This document shows positions 1 to 10,010 of a stretch of DNA of 64,000 nucleotides, one piece after another. The notes beneath the pieces were generated by a model. The model saw nothing but the letters and a program-made list of their open reading frames with translations, was not told the DNA's origin and did not search any database. The stretch is from the NCBI RefSeq assembly GCF_040024445.1, contig NZ_CP157276.1, positions 3,348,001 through 3,412,000 on the forward strand, given 5' to 3'. Origin of the DNA: Prescottella soli (GTDB taxonomy: Bacteria > Actinomycetota > Actinomycetes > Mycobacteriales > Mycobacteriaceae). The position numbers and the translations under genes are program-made. Each line of letters starts with the position of its first letter. Position 1 is the first letter of the stretch.

Positions 1-1
1 G

Positions 2-265
2 AAGAACCTCGAACTGGTGCAGGACATCGACCGGGCGATCACCGAACGGACCGGGCCGGTGCGCTTCAAATGGGTCCGCGGGCACGTGGGCAATCACTTC
101 AACGAGATGGCGGACAAGCTGGCCGGTGAGGCCGCGCGCGCCGTCGCCGACACGCCGGACAAGGCCCGCCCGTGGCGCGGACTCGGGCGGCCGGACGCCA
201 CGACCGCCCCGGTGACCGTGGCCGAGCCGGAGCCCGAGCCGGAGCCACTGCTCACGCTGTTCTGA
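2..265 (+). CDS. rnhA: Ribonuclease HI, C-terminal part (5' end outside window)
   Basis: Only the last 87 codons are present; the frame is open from base 2 to the stop at 263-265. The block WVRGHVGNHFNEMADKLA is the C-terminal RNase HI signature, with the His, the NE pair and the Asp that belong to the metal-dependent active site. After it comes a variable tail ending in a run of Pro-Glu repeats. RNase HI cuts the RNA strand of RNA-DNA hybrids in the cytoplasm. The upstream frame continues as KNLELVQDIDRAI, also typical of the family. It converges on the next gene with a 3-base gap, so it is probably unrelated to the catabolic genes. Confidence 0.88.
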   Translation, partial: KNLELVQDIDRAITERTGPVRFKWVRGHVGNHFNEMADKLAGEAARAVADTPDKARPWRGLGRPDATTAPVTVAEPEPEPEPLLTLF

Positions 266-268
266 CCG

Positions 269-721
269 TCAGGCCAGGAATCGCGGCCGCCCGGCGTCCA
301 CCCAGGCGCGGAAACGGGCGTCGATCCGCTCGGCGATCACGTCGTACGTCTCCCAGCTGTCCTCGACCCGGTAGATCTCCGCCGCGGTCGTGTCGAACGC
401 GTCCAGGTAGTCGTCGATGTACCGGGAGTCGTCGTTCTCGCCGGCGTAGTACGCGACGGCGAAGGCGTTGCCGTCGGCGGTGAGGTCGTCGCTGACGAAC
501 TTCTCGTCGAGCACGTCCATCAGAAAGGCGCCGGGCGTCGTCTCCTGCGACTCGAGCGGCTCGAGTTCGTCCTCCACGTCCGCACCTGCGAAGCCGCTCA
601 GCAGGCACCACGCCACGAACATGCCGATGTGGGTGCCACCGGCCGCATTCGGCAGGTCCTCGGGAAACGTGCCGCCGTAGTGCCAGTCGGCGTCGTCGTA
701 CTTCGTCATGGAGTCGGTCAT
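269..721 (-). CDS. Hypothetical protein (DUF7832-like)
   Basis: A 150-residue acidic soluble protein. It opens MTDSMTKYDDADWHYGG and contains AGGTHIGMFVAWCLLSGF, a pattern of actinobacterial proteins of unknown function that I recognise loosely as DUF7832-like. No signal peptide or catalytic motif is evident. The ATG at 721 is chosen because a purine-rich GAAGAAAG lies just upstream; the ATG at 709 has no such site, and the open frame back to 817 has no good start. It stands alone between the RNase HI gene and a hairpin that probably ends the next transcript. I assign no function. Confidence 0.7.
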   Translation of the reverse strand: MTDSMTKYDDADWHYGGTFPEDLPNAAGGTHIGMFVAWCLLSGFAGADVEDELEPLESQETTPGAFLMDVLDEKFVSDDLTADGNAFAVAYYAGENDDSRYIDDYLDAFDTTAAEIYRVEDSWETYDVIAERIDARFRAWVDAGRPRFLA

Positions 722-765
722 GAGTCGCTTTCTTCGAGTCGGTCCGCGTTGCCGTCCGACAAACG

Positions 766-811
766 AGATGGTCGCCGCAACTCCTCGCTGGAAGTGCTGC
801 GGCGACCATCT
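766..811 (-). terminator. Hairpin terminator after the old yellow enzyme gene
   Basis: Perfect 14-bp arms AGATGGTCGCCGCA (766-779) and its complement (798-811) with an 18-nt loop. It lies 41 bases past the stop of the minus-strand gene ending at 852 and upstream of the start at 721. No U-tract is obvious, as is common in actinobacteria. Confidence 0.55.
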
Positions 812-851
812 GATCATGCCGAGCTCGTGGACGGCTCCTCGCGTGCGTCGT

Positions 852-1991
852 CTACGTCAGCGAGCCCTCGTGGACGTCGCGGACGAAGGCGGGCAGCGGG
901 GCGCCGGCGCGCAGCGTCGACGCCAGTGCCGGGTCGGCCAGGTGCAGGCGGCCGATCGCGATGAGGTCGAACTCGCCGCCACCGATGCGCTTCTCGAGCT
1001 CGGGGATGTTGTCGACGACCGGTGCCGAACCGTCGATCCGGCTGTCGCGCAGGGACTTTCCGATGCCGACGCTGCCCACAGCCATCGTGAACGCGCCCGT
1101 GACCTCCTTGGCCCAGCCGGCCAGCGACAGCTCGCTGCCCTCGAACGCCGGGATGTCGAAGCGCCGGATGCTGGCGTCGAGGACGTCGACACCGGCGTCG
1201 ACGAGGGCGCCCAGGATCGTCTTCAGTTCCGCGGGGGTCTCGGCGATCTGCGCGGTGTAGTTCTGCTGCTTGTGCTGCGAGAAGCGGAAGAAGATCGGGT
1301 AGTCCTCGCCGATCTCGGTGCGGATCGCCTTCACCACCGCGACGGGGAAGCGGGTGCGGCGCTCGAGGTCGCCGCCCCACTCGTCGTCACGCTTGTTGGT
1401 GCCCGCCCACAGGAACGAGTCGAGCAGGTAGCCGTGGCCGCCGTGCAGCGCGATCCCGTCGAACCCGACGTCGATCGCGTTGCGGGCCGCGCGGGCGAAG
1501 GCGGAGATGACGTCCTGGATGTCCTGCTCGGTCATCGCCTCGGTGGCCTGCTGCGCCCACTCGACGTACGAGTCCGGGTACGACGTGGTGCCGAGCGGTC
1601 CCCATTCGCCGGACGGACGCATCGGCTTGAGTGCCGGGTCGACCTTGCTCATCGCGCCCCACAGCGGACCCACGTGCCACAGCTGCGGGATGATCCTGCC
1701 CCCGGCCTCGTGGACGCCGTCGACGACCTTGCGCCAGCCCGCCAGGGCCTCCTCGCCGAACAGGCGCGGCACGCGTGAGTTGTCGACCGCCGTCGGATGG
1801 TCGATCGCGACGCCCTCGGTCACGATCAGGCCCGTGCCGCCCTCGGCGCGGCGGCGGTAGTAGCCGGCGACGTCGTCACCCGGGATGCCGTCGATCGAGT
1901 GGGACCGCGTCATCGGCGACATGACGATGCGGTTCGCGAGTTCGAGCGAGCGCACCTTCAGCGGCTGGAACAGGGGAGATGAAGAGGTCAT
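852..1991 (-). CDS. NADH:flavin oxidoreductase, old yellow enzyme family
   Basis: A 379-residue single-domain TIM barrel of the old yellow enzyme family; FMN-dependent reductase of activated C=C bonds. Visible signatures are FQPLKVRSLELANRIVMSPMT at the N-terminus, the substrate-binding HGGHGYLL at about residues 183-190, the WGGDLERRTRF stretch, and the phosphate-binding GRLHLADP near the end. There is no C-terminal FeS or FAD domain, so it is the short OYE type and not a BaiCD/2,4-dienoyl-CoA reductase fusion. In this steroid context it may reduce a conjugated enone or dienone, but the substrate is not readable. It is divergent from the amidohydrolase gene at 2161, and both a CCAAGCAATTGCTAGG palindrome and a copy of the 17-bp window-wide motif sit between them. 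Confidence 0.85.
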   Translation of the reverse strand: MTSSSPLFQPLKVRSLELANRIVMSPMTRSHSIDGIPGDDVAGYYRRRAEGGTGLIVTEGVAIDHPTAVDNSRVPRLFGEEALAGWRKVVDGVHEAGGRIIPQLWHVGPLWGAMSKVDPALKPMRPSGEWGPLGTTSYPDSYVEWAQQATEAMTEQDIQDVISAFARAARNAIDVGFDGIALHGGHGYLLDSFLWAGTNKRDDEWGGDLERRTRFPVAVVKAIRTEIGEDYPIFFRFSQHKQQNYTAQIAETPAELKTILGALVDAGVDVLDASIRRFDIPAFEGSELSLAGWAKEVTGAFTMAVGSVGIGKSLRDSRIDGSAPVVDNIPELEKRIGGGEFDLIAIGRLHLADPALASTLRAGAPLPAFVRDVHEGSLT

Positions 1992-2021
1992 GTCGTCAGT
2001 GCCTTCTCGGGGTCGTCGTCA

Positions 2022-2039
2022 ACCAAGCAATTGCTAGGT
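2022..2039. promoter_or_regulatory. Palindromic operator ACCAAGCAATTGCTAGGT
   Basis: An 18-bp near-perfect palindrome with core AGCAATTGCT in the divergent region between the genes starting at 1991 (-) and 2161 (+). A closely related palindrome lies at 53048-53065. The symmetry and length fit a TetR-type operator; the regulator is not identified. Confidence 0.5.
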
Positions 2040-2075
2040 AGCGTTCCAGGGGCTTTCTCGGCCAGTCAAACCGAG

Positions 2076-2092
2076 GTCTCACTGAGCGCAAA
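2076..2092 (+). promoter_or_regulatory. 17-bp regulon motif, weak copy
   Basis: GTCTCACTGAGCGCAAA, a match to the left and central part of the consensus GTCCCRCTGRGCGGGAC found at other promoters in the window. It lies 69 bases upstream of the GTG at 2161 and in the promoter region of the gene at 1991. Confidence 0.4.
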
Positions 2093-2160
2093 CGGTTCGC
2101 GACTAGGGTCTGTGGAGGTGTCCGGGAAACCGGACCGTCGCGTGACGAGAGGAGCGATCG

Positions 2161-3072
2161 GTGTGCGAATCGGCTGGACAGGTTGAACAGGACTGGGAGT
2201 CGGAGGTCGCCGGTGTGGTCGCGTTCCGGGACCGGCTGGGGCTCCCCGCGCTGATCGACGTGCACACCCACTTCATGCCGCAGAACGTGATGGACAAGGT
2301 GTGGGCGTACTTCGACTCCGCGGGCCCGCTCGTCGGCCGGGAATGGCCCATCCGCTACAAGACCGAGGAGCAGTCGCGGGTCGAGCAGTTGCGTGCGTTC
2401 GGCGTCAGCCGCTTCACGTCCATGCTGTACCCGCACAAGCCGGACATGGGCGCGTGGCTCAACCAGTGGGCCGCGGACTTCGCCGCCCGTACCCCCGACT
2501 GCCTGCACACCGCGACGTTCTATCCGGAGGAGTCGGCGCCAGGCTACGTGGCCGCGGCCCTCGAGGCGGGTGTCCGAGTCTTCAAGTCCCACATCCAGGT
2601 CGGGGACTACGACCCGAACGATCCGCTGCTCGATCCGGTGTGGGGACTGCTCGAGGACAGCGGAACGCCGATCGTCATCCACTGCGGCTCCGGCCCCGCG
2701 CCCGGCCGGTTCACCGGACCGGACCGCATCGAGGCCCTGCTCGCGCGGTACCCGCGCCTGGCGCTGATCGTCGCGCACATGGGGATGCCCGAATACATCG
2801 AGTTCCTCGATCTCGCCGACCGCTACCCGCTGGTGCAGCTGGACACGACGATGGCGTTCACCGACTTCACCGAATCGCAGGTCCCGTTCCCCAGGCAGGA
2901 GGTCCCGCGCCTGCGGGATCTGGGGGACCGCATCCTCTTCGGCAGCGACTTCCCCAACATCCCGTATACCTACCTGGACGCGCTCGAGGCCGTCACCCGT
3001 TTCGACCTGGGCGACGACTGGGTGCGCGCCGTGGTGCACGACAACGCCGTGCGCCTGTTCGGAATCGACTGA
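2161..3072 (+). CDS. Amidohydrolase 2 family metal-dependent hydrolase
   Basis: A 303-residue protein of the amidohydrolase-related (ACMSD-like) family. Features seen are the HxH metal motif in IDVHTHF (about residues 35-37), PIVIHCGSG in the middle, VAHMGMPEY, and the late FGSDFPN with the conserved Asp. These enzymes decarboxylate or hydrolyse cyclic or unsaturated carboxylic acids with a Zn-type metal centre. The GTG start at 2161 has GAGAGGAG eight bases upstream. The first 25 or so residues are a family-variable extension. It is divergent from the old yellow enzyme gene and shares its operator region. The substrate is unknown; a role in ring-degradation is inferred only from position. 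Confidence 0.8.
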   Translation: MCESAGQVEQDWESEVAGVVAFRDRLGLPALIDVHTHFMPQNVMDKVWAYFDSAGPLVGREWPIRYKTEEQSRVEQLRAFGVSRFTSMLYPHKPDMGAWLNQWAADFAARTPDCLHTATFYPEESAPGYVAAALEAGVRVFKSHIQVGDYDPNDPLLDPVWGLLEDSGTPIVIHCGSGPAPGRFTGPDRIEALLARYPRLALIVAHMGMPEYIEFLDLADRYPLVQLDTTMAFTDFTESQVPFPRQEVPRLRDLGDRILFGSDFPNIPYTYLDALEAVTRFDLGDDWVRAVVHDNAVRLFGID

Positions 3073-3078
3073 GCGCGG

Positions 3079-3858
3079 TCAGGCCGATTCCGGCTGCATC
3101 ACGCTGAACACCGCGCCTTGCGGATCGGACAGCACCGCCATGCGCCCTACGGAGGTCATGTCGAACGGGGCGGCAACCACCGTCCCGCCCGCCTCGACGG
3201 CCTGCGCGACGGTGGCGTCGGTGTTCTCGACGCAGAAGTACGCCTGCCAGTGGTTGGGGACGTCGGGCCGGGGCGGCGGAATGCAGCCGCCCACCCCGTC
3301 GCCACCGACCTGAAGCACGGTGTAGTCACCCGATCCGGGGATCGGCATCGCAGCCGACCCCAGTCCGACGACCGCCTGATAGAACGCCAGCGCGCTGTCC
3401 GGGCGATCGGTCACCAGTTCGTTCCAGATCAGGGTCCCGGTCTCGTTGACCAGCGTCGCGCCGATGTGGATTCGGGCCTGCCACAGGGCCACCTCGGCGC
3501 CCGTGGGGTCGGCGACCAGTGCCATCCTCCCGGCCTCGACGACGTCGAACGGTGGGAGGACCAGGTGTCCGCCGGCCGGTTCCACCTTGGCCGCCGCCGC
3601 GTCGACGTCGTCCACGGCGAGAAAGGTGTTCCACCTGGCGGTCGCGTCGGCGGGCGAACCGTGCGGCATCGGGGCGATGCCCGCGACCCGTTCGCCCCGC
3701 AGGGTCGCGACCGAATAGACCTCGTCCTCCATCATCGGCTGTTCGTCGTACGACCAGCCGAAAAGTGTTGTGTAGAAAGCCTTGGCCGCGGCTTGGTTCG
3801 GGGTTTGCAGATCCACCCAGTTGGGCGTGCCTTCCGTATAACTCGAGTGTCGAGACAT
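3079..3858 (-). CDS. VOC family protein, two glyoxalase-like domains
   Basis: A 259-residue cytosolic protein with two vicinal-oxygen-chelate repeats, roughly residues 10-125 and 135-255. Each half contains a [20 protein letters not shown]-type opening and a [18 protein letters not shown]-type ending. It resembles the CFP30B/CFP32 group of actinobacterial proteins (Rv0577-like) rather than a true extradiol dioxygenase. No function is assigned beyond small-molecule binding or isomerase-type chemistry. The start at 3858 is followed by a canonical domain and is preceded by GAGAGGAC. It converges on the amidohydrolase gene (6 bases between stops). Confidence 0.8.
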   Translation of the reverse strand: MSRHSSYTEGTPNWVDLQTPNQAAAKAFYTTLFGWSYDEQPMMEDEVYSVATLRGERVAGIAPMPHGSPADATARWNTFLAVDDVDAAAAKVEPAGGHLVLPPFDVVEAGRMALVADPTGAEVALWQARIHIGATLVNETGTLIWNELVTDRPDSALAFYQAVVGLGSAAMPIPGSGDYTVLQVGGDGVGGCIPPPRPDVPNHWQAYFCVENTDATVAQAVEAGGTVVAAPFDMTSVGRMAVLSDPQGAVFSVMQPESA

Positions 3859-3917
3859 CGCGATGTCCTCTCATGCACCGTCGAGCACGTGGCCAGGCTA
3901 TCGCAGAACGCAGGGGT

Positions 3918-3945
3918 GCAGAACGGGAAAACGCAGAACGGGAAA
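3918..3945. repeat. Tandem 13-bp direct repeat
   Basis: GCAGAACGGGAAA occurs twice, at 3918-3930 and 3933-3945, between the start of the VOC gene and the 3' end of the cholesterol oxidase gene. A partial third copy (CGCAGAACGCAGG) precedes it at about 3902. No function is evident. Confidence 0.6.
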
Positions 3946-3953
3946 GCCCGCAC

Positions 3954-3992
3954 CACCCGTGTTCCCGGCTCACAGCGACGGGAACACGGGTG
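3954..3992 (-). terminator. Terminator hairpin of the cholesterol oxidase gene
   Basis: Perfect 14-bp arms CACCCGTGTTCCCG (3954-3967) and CGGGAACACGGGTG (3979-3992) with an 11-nt loop, starting 7 bases past the minus-strand stop at 3999. Confidence 0.7.
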
Positions 3993-3998
3993 CGACCG

Positions 3999-5731
<1,733 letters not shown>

Positions 5732-5773
5732 GTTACGAGGCGGTACCGGAAAATTGGTGCATTCCGGTTCCGG

Positions 5774-6526
5774 TCAGCGCAGCTTCAAGCTGCCGCCGTC
5801 CGCCATGAGGGTCTGGCCCGTCATGTACTTCGAGTCGTCGCTCGCGAGGAACAGCGCGATCGGGGCGATGTCCGTCTCGGGGTCGCCGATCCGCTGCAGC
5901 GGCACCTTGGCGACCGACGCGGCGGCGCGCTCGGGGAACGCCTTCTGCCACGCCACGACTCCCTCGGTCGCCGCGAACGGGCACAGGACGTTCACACGGA
6001 TCTGATCCGCGGCCCACTCGTTGGCGGCCACCCGGCTCACGCCGCGGATGGCCTCCTTGGCCGCCGCGTACGACGTCTGCGTCGGCATGCCCTCGAGTCC
6101 GGAGCTGGAACCGAAGTTGATGATCGAGCCCTGCGACTCCTTCAACTGCGGGTAGCACGCCTGCATGAGGTGCACCGTCGGGTAGAACCCGGTGTTGAAC
6201 GAGATGTCGAACATCTCCTGGGTCTGCTCGAGCAGCGGCGCCTGCCGCGACGCGTGCGCGTTGTTCACCAGCACGTCGATCCGGCCGAACGCCTCGACGG
6301 CGGTGTCGCGGATCGTCGTTGCCGAATCCTTCTGCGAGATATCGACGTTGAGGAACTTTGCCTCACCACCGGCGTCCGTGATCTCTCGTTCGAGTTCTCG
6401 ACCCTGTCCTTCGTCGATATCGACGAACAGCACCTTCGCGCCCTCGCGGGAGAACACCCGGGTGATCGCGCGGCCGATGCCGCCGGCACCGCCGGTGACG
6501 ATTGCGACCTTTCCTGCCAGCCTCAT
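5774..6526 (-). CDS. Short-chain dehydrogenase/reductase
   Basis: A 250-residue classical SDR. It has the NAD(P) motif TGGAGGIG near residue 12, the NNAHAS variant of NNAG, a Ser in NFGSSSGLEG, and the YAAAK catalytic pair. It is most like hydroxyacyl-CoA or hydroxysteroid dehydrogenases. The ATG at 6526 gives MRLAGKVAIVTGG, the normal SDR start; the frame open to 6697 runs into the upstream gene. It follows the gene at 6546-7487 by 19 bases on the same strand and is probably co-transcribed. Its N-terminal region and NNA variant resemble the SDR at 53136, so the two may have related substrates. Confidence 0.8.
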   Translation of the reverse strand: MRLAGKVAIVTGGAGGIGRAITRVFSREGAKVLFVDIDEGQGRELEREITDAGGEAKFLNVDISQKDSATTIRDTAVEAFGRIDVLVNNAHASRQAPLLEQTQEMFDISFNTGFYPTVHLMQACYPQLKESQGSIINFGSSSGLEGMPTQTSYAAAKEAIRGVSRVAANEWAADQIRVNVLCPFAATEGVVAWQKAFPERAAASVAKVPLQRIGDPETDIAPIALFLASDDSKYMTGQTLMADGGSLKLR

Positions 6527-6545
6527 GCCGAACCCCGGTTCCGGC

Positions 6546-7487
6546 TCAGACTTCGGCGGGAGCGTCAGTGGCCAGCGCGATCTTCTCGAGACCGGCGACG
6601 CTGTACGCGGCGTAGGTCTCGTAGGGGCCGCGACCCGAGAAGTACGGCGTGAGCTGTCCGGCGAGCTCCTCGAGGGAGAACTCGGAACCCGCTGCATCGA
6701 AACGGTTCTCGACCAGCGGCGCCGCCATCAGCGCGACCATCTTGCCGTAGACGACGAACACCTGGCCGTTGATCTCGTCCGACGCGGGCGAGGCGAGGTA
6801 GCTGACCAGGGTGGCGACGCGCTCGGGCGCCAGCGGGTCGAGGCCCTGTGCGCCGGTGTTGTTCTCGGTGCCGAACGCCTCGGCGGTCATCGCTGTCCGG
6901 GCGCGCGGGCAGATCGCGTTGGCGCGCACGCCGTAGCGGGACAGTCCCGCCGCCGTCGACAGGGTGAGCGCGGTGATGCCGGCCTTCGCCGCCGAGTAGT
7001 TCGGCTGTCCCGCGGAACCGAAGAGGAACGCCTCGGAGGAGGTGTTGATCACGCGACCGAAGATCGGTCCACCTGCGTCCTTGCTCGCCTGGCGCCAGTG
7101 CACCGCCGCCGCGTGCGACGTCGCGGCGTGGCCCTTGAGGTGGACGCGGATGACGTCGTCCCAGTCGGACTCCGACAGGTTGAAGATCATCTTGTCCCGC
7201 AGGATGCCGGCGTTGTTGACCAGGATGTCCATCGATCCGAAGTTCGAGACCGCTTCCTGGATCATCCGCTCGCCGAGCGACCAGTCGGAGACGTCGCCCG
7301 TGATCGCGAGCGCCTGGCCGCCGGCGGCCTTGATCTCGTCGACGACGTCGTGTGCGGCCGCACCCATGTCGTTGACGACGACCGCCGCCCCGGCCTCGGC
7401 GAGGGCGAGCGCCTCGGCGCGACCGAGTCCCGCTCCCGCGCCGGTGACGATGGCCGTGCGACCGGCCAAGCTCAGGGATTCCACCAT
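6546..7487 (-). CDS. hsd4A: SDR, 17beta-hydroxysteroid / (3R)-hydroxyacyl-CoA dehydrogenase type
   Basis: A 313-residue SDR with an extended C-terminus. The Rossmann motif TGAGAGLGRAEAL, NNAGILRDKM, NTSSEA, YSAAKAG and ICPRARTAMTAEAF follow the Hsd4A pattern (mycobacterial Rv3502c type), where the enzyme oxidises the 22-hydroxy group of steroid side-chain CoA esters and can act on 17-hydroxysteroids. The C-terminal 60 residues match the extra helix block of that group. It is the first gene of a two-gene minus-strand operon and faces the CoA ligase at 7771. The intergenic region holds an AAACTAG inverted repeat and a copy of the 17-bp regulon motif. The name is given by similarity read by eye. 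Confidence 0.75.
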   Translation of the reverse strand: MVESLSLAGRTAIVTGAGAGLGRAEALALAEAGAAVVVNDMGAAAHDVVDEIKAAGGQALAITGDVSDWSLGERMIQEAVSNFGSMDILVNNAGILRDKMIFNLSESDWDDVIRVHLKGHAATSHAAAVHWRQASKDAGGPIFGRVINTSSEAFLFGSAGQPNYSAAKAGITALTLSTAAGLSRYGVRANAICPRARTAMTAEAFGTENNTGAQGLDPLAPERVATLVSYLASPASDEINGQVFVVYGKMVALMAAPLVENRFDAAGSEFSLEELAGQLTPYFSGRGPYETYAAYSVAGLEKIALATDAPAEV

Positions 7488-7520
7488 GTCAGGCTCCTTA
7501 CCTTCAGTGCGATGCGCTCC

Positions 7521-7542
7521 AAACTAGTATTCATTCTAGTTT
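7521..7542. promoter_or_regulatory. Inverted repeat AAACTAG-N8-CTAGTTT
   Basis: Perfect 7-bp arms at 7521-7527 and 7536-7542, 34 bases upstream of the minus-strand ATG at 7487. The inner TAGTATTCATTCTA (7525-7538) reads on the other strand as TAGAATGAATACTA, similar to degenerate KstR-like sites at 7667, 11108 and 28138. Confidence 0.45.
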
Positions 7543-7567
7543 CGGCACAAGAGTCCTCGGCATTTCC

Positions 7568-7584
7568 GTCCCACTGGGCGCGGC
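7568..7584 (+). promoter_or_regulatory. 17-bp regulon motif
   Basis: GTCCCACTGGGCGCGGC: the first 13 positions match the consensus GTCCCRCTGRGCGGGAC exactly. Located between the divergent SDR (7487) and CoA ligase (7771) genes. Confidence 0.55.
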
Positions 7585-7666
7585 GGTCTCCCGCAGATGG
7601 CTGCGATGCACCCCCTCTGGCGCCCGGAATCCTGAAAACTGTTCGGTCGGCTATTGATCGTGGTAT

Positions 7667-7680
7667 CGGAATATGTTCTA
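7667..7680 (+). promoter_or_regulatory. KstR-like half-palindrome
   Basis: CGGAATATGTTCTA resembles the KstR consensus TnnAACnnGTTnnA with two changes, 90 bases upstream of the CoA ligase start. Confidence 0.3.
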
Positions 7681-7770
7681 CTCACCTGGTTGTGATCTCA
7701 GGCACACGGGGGGCGGGTTTGTGGTAGAACGCACTGTTGCTCGGTGTGCGATTCACCTGAAGGGTCAGCC

Positions 7771-9387
7771 ATGACACTGAATCTCGCCGATCTGACCGAA
7801 GCCGTGATCGATGCCGTTCCGGACAAGATTGCGCTCGTCTGCGGATCGGAGTCGCGCACGTTCGCCGAGTTCGACGCCGGCGCCAACCGCATCGCCCATC
7901 ACCTCGCGGCGCAGGGGGTGCAGCCGGGCGATCACGTCGGTCTGCACGCACGCAACAGCATCGAGTTCGTCGAATCGCTGCTGGGCTGCCTCAAGGTTCG
8001 CGCCGTTCCGGTCAACGTCAACTTCCGCTACGTCGACGCCGAACTCACGTACCTCTACAACGACGCCCGCCTGGCCACCGTGATCGCCGACGGCGAGTTC
8101 AGCGACGTCATCGCCGCGGTACTGCCCAAGTGCCCCGACCTCCGGCGCATCGTGCTCATCGGCGATGCGGCCGGTCCGGCCCTGTCGGAAGCCGCTGCCG
8201 CCGCGAATGTTTCGCTCGTCGACTACGACGAGGCCACCGCCGCCCAGTCGTCCGAGCGGGACTTCCCGGAGCGCAGCGCCGACGACCTCTACGTCATCTA
8301 CACCGGTGGCACCACCGGCATGCCCAAGGGCGTGATGTGGCGACACGAGGACTTCTACCACGCCGCACTCGCCGGCGGCGCCATCATGGGCGGCGATCCC
8401 ATCCTCTCGCCCGCCGAACTCGGTGCCGCCGCGGCCGCGAACCAGTTCGCGATGACCTACCTGGTCACCGCACCCCTGATGCACGGCGCGGCGTCGTACT
8501 CGCTGTTCACCTGCATGTTCATGGGTTCCAAGCAGGTCCTCATGCCCAAGTACGAACCGGTCGAGGCGCTCGCGCTGGTCGACCAGCACAAGATCAACAC
8601 CGTGATGGTGGTCGGCGACGCGATCGCCCGTCCGCTCGCCGACGCGATCGAGGAGCACGGCGAACGGTTCGACCTCAGCACGCTGTGGATCATCGGTTCC
8701 GGCGGCGCACTGTGGTCCGCCAGTGTCCGCGAGAAGCTCAACAAGCTGCTGCCGAACGTCTACCTCCGGGACGCGTTCGGTTCGTCGGAGTCCGGCAACG
8801 ACGGCGAACTCAAGAAGGACGAGGACGGCCTGTTGCGGATGCCGCCGTCGCCGAAGGCGCGCGTGGTCGACACCGACTTCTCCACGATCGAACCGGGCTC
8901 GGAGTCCGTCGGCTACCTCGCCCGCGCCGGGCACGTGCCGCTCGGCTACTTCGGCGACCCCGAGAAGACGGCGGCGACGTTCCCGGTCGTCGACGGCGTG
9001 CGGCTGTCCGTGCTCGGCGACCTCGCACGCGTCGAGGCGGACGGAACCATCGTCGTGCTCGGCCGCGGATCGTCGTGCATCAACACCGGTGGCGAGAAGG
9101 TGTACGCCGAGGAGGTCGAGGAGGCGCTCAAGAGCCATCCCGACGTGCTCGACGCGCTCGTCGCCGGTATCCCGGATCCCACGTACGGCCAGCGGGTGTC
9201 GGCCGTCATCTCGGCCCGCACCGGCGTCGACGACCTCGACGAGGACGAGGTGATCGCGCACTGCCGCACCCAGGTGGCCGGCTACAAGGTGCCGCGCACC
9301 GTCGTCGTGGTCCCCGAGGTCGTCCGGTCGCCCGCAGGTAAGGCCGACTACCGGTGGGCCAAGGCGACCCTCGAAGCCGCCGGCTGA
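7771..9387 (+). CDS. Steroid acyl-CoA synthetase, FadD19-like
   Basis: A 538-residue AMP-forming acyl-CoA ligase. The P-loop is YTGGTTGMPKGVMWRHEDFY, the adenine-binding region FGSSESG, and the C-terminal GRGSSCINTGGEKVYAEEVEEAL and SPAGKADYRWAK match the FadD19 subgroup that activates steroid side-chain carboxylates. In Rhodococcus cholate clusters two such ligases (CasG and CasI) act on the C5 and C3 side chains; this one is a candidate for that role, which one is not decided. The ATG at 7771 is preceded by GAAGGG. A symmetrical hairpin at 9400-9436 ends the gene. Confidence 0.85.
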   Translation: MTLNLADLTEAVIDAVPDKIALVCGSESRTFAEFDAGANRIAHHLAAQGVQPGDHVGLHARNSIEFVESLLGCLKVRAVPVNVNFRYVDAELTYLYNDARLATVIADGEFSDVIAAVLPKCPDLRRIVLIGDAAGPALSEAAAAANVSLVDYDEATAAQSSERDFPERSADDLYVIYTGGTTGMPKGVMWRHEDFYHAALAGGAIMGGDPILSPAELGAAAAANQFAMTYLVTAPLMHGAASYSLFTCMFMGSKQVLMPKYEPVEALALVDQHKINTVMVVGDAIARPLADAIEEHGERFDLSTLWIIGSGGALWSASVREKLNKLLPNVYLRDAFGSSESGNDGELKKDEDGLLRMPPSPKARVVDTDFSTIEPGSESVGYLARAGHVPLGYFGDPEKTAATFPVVDGVRLSVLGDLARVEADGTIVVLGRGSSCINTGGEKVYAEEVEEALKSHPDVLDALVAGIPDPTYGQRVSAVISARTGVDDLDEDEVIAHCRTQVAGYKVPRTVVVVPEVVRSPAGKADYRWAKATLEAAG

Positions 9388-9399
9388 TCCGATCGGAAC

Positions 9400-9436
9400 C
9401 GAACGGCCTGCCCCTCGACGAGGGGCAGGCCGTTCG
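9400..9436. terminator. Bidirectional terminator hairpin
   Basis: Near-continuous palindrome with 18-bp arms (9400-9417 and 9419-9436) centred on one base; the real loop would use several central bases. It lies between convergent genes ending at 9387 and 9454 and can serve both. Confidence 0.8.
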
Positions 9437-9453
9437 TGGTTTCCACCGGTCGA

Positions 9454-9951
9454 TCAGCTGCCGGCGCGGGCCAGCAGATCGCGGGCCTCGGCGCGGCCGT
9501 CGAGCACCCGAGAGGTACGGCGCCGGATCTTCCACTCGCCGTCGATCTTCGCGAGCTCGAAGCGGTTGGCGGTCACCCGCCAGACCCGGAACGAATCCTC
9601 GTTCTCGTTGCGGCGCAGCAGCTGAGAGTGGCACGTCGCGATCGCCGTGTCGCCCTTGACGACGATGTTGACCGGGTCGAGGAGGTGGCCACAGCCGTCG
9701 TTGATGTAGTCCTGGTGCGGGCGGGTGCGGACCATCTCCATGATCTCGGCGCGACCGTCCATGAGGCGCATGTCGACGTCGTACACGGCGTCCTCGGCCC
9801 ACAGCGCGCCGACCTTCTCTGCCTCACCGGCGTCGACGGCCGGGCCGTACGCGGTGATGAGCTCCTGGATCGCGAGCTTGTCCTCGAGCAGCTGAACGCG
9901 CTCGACGAGGGACTGGACGAGCGCGGCGGTGTCGGTCGCGATATCGGTCAT
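9454..9951 (-). CDS. SnoaL-like / NTF2-fold protein
   Basis: A 165-residue protein of the SnoaL/ketosteroid-isomerase fold. The pattern is IQELITAYGPAVDAGEAEKVGALWAEDAVYDVD, a central GHLLDPVNIVV, and RVWRVTANRFELAKIDGEWKI. Such folds catalyse isomerisation, dehydration or cyclisation, or only bind ligands. An N-terminal heptad-like segment (LVERVQLLEDKLAIQEL) may form a short coiled coil. The ATG at 9951 has GGAG eight bases upstream. It follows the LLM oxidoreductase gene by 59 bases in the same transcript. The same SnoaL + LLM pairing recurs at 39232-40676. Confidence 0.78.
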   Translation of the reverse strand: MTDIATDTAALVQSLVERVQLLEDKLAIQELITAYGPAVDAGEAEKVGALWAEDAVYDVDMRLMDGRAEIMEMVRTRPHQDYINDGCGHLLDPVNIVVKGDTAIATCHSQLLRRNENEDSFRVWRVTANRFELAKIDGEWKIRRRTSRVLDGRAEARDLLARAGS

Positions 9952-10010
9952 CGGATCTCCTTCGGTGTTGTCCCGCTGTGGATGTGCATGTGCATGTGTG
10001 GGTGGGGCAG

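Noticed and set aside
9977-10005. GTGCATGTGCATGTGTG low-complexity run
   Set aside because: A short simple repeat between two operon genes, too small to support an element.
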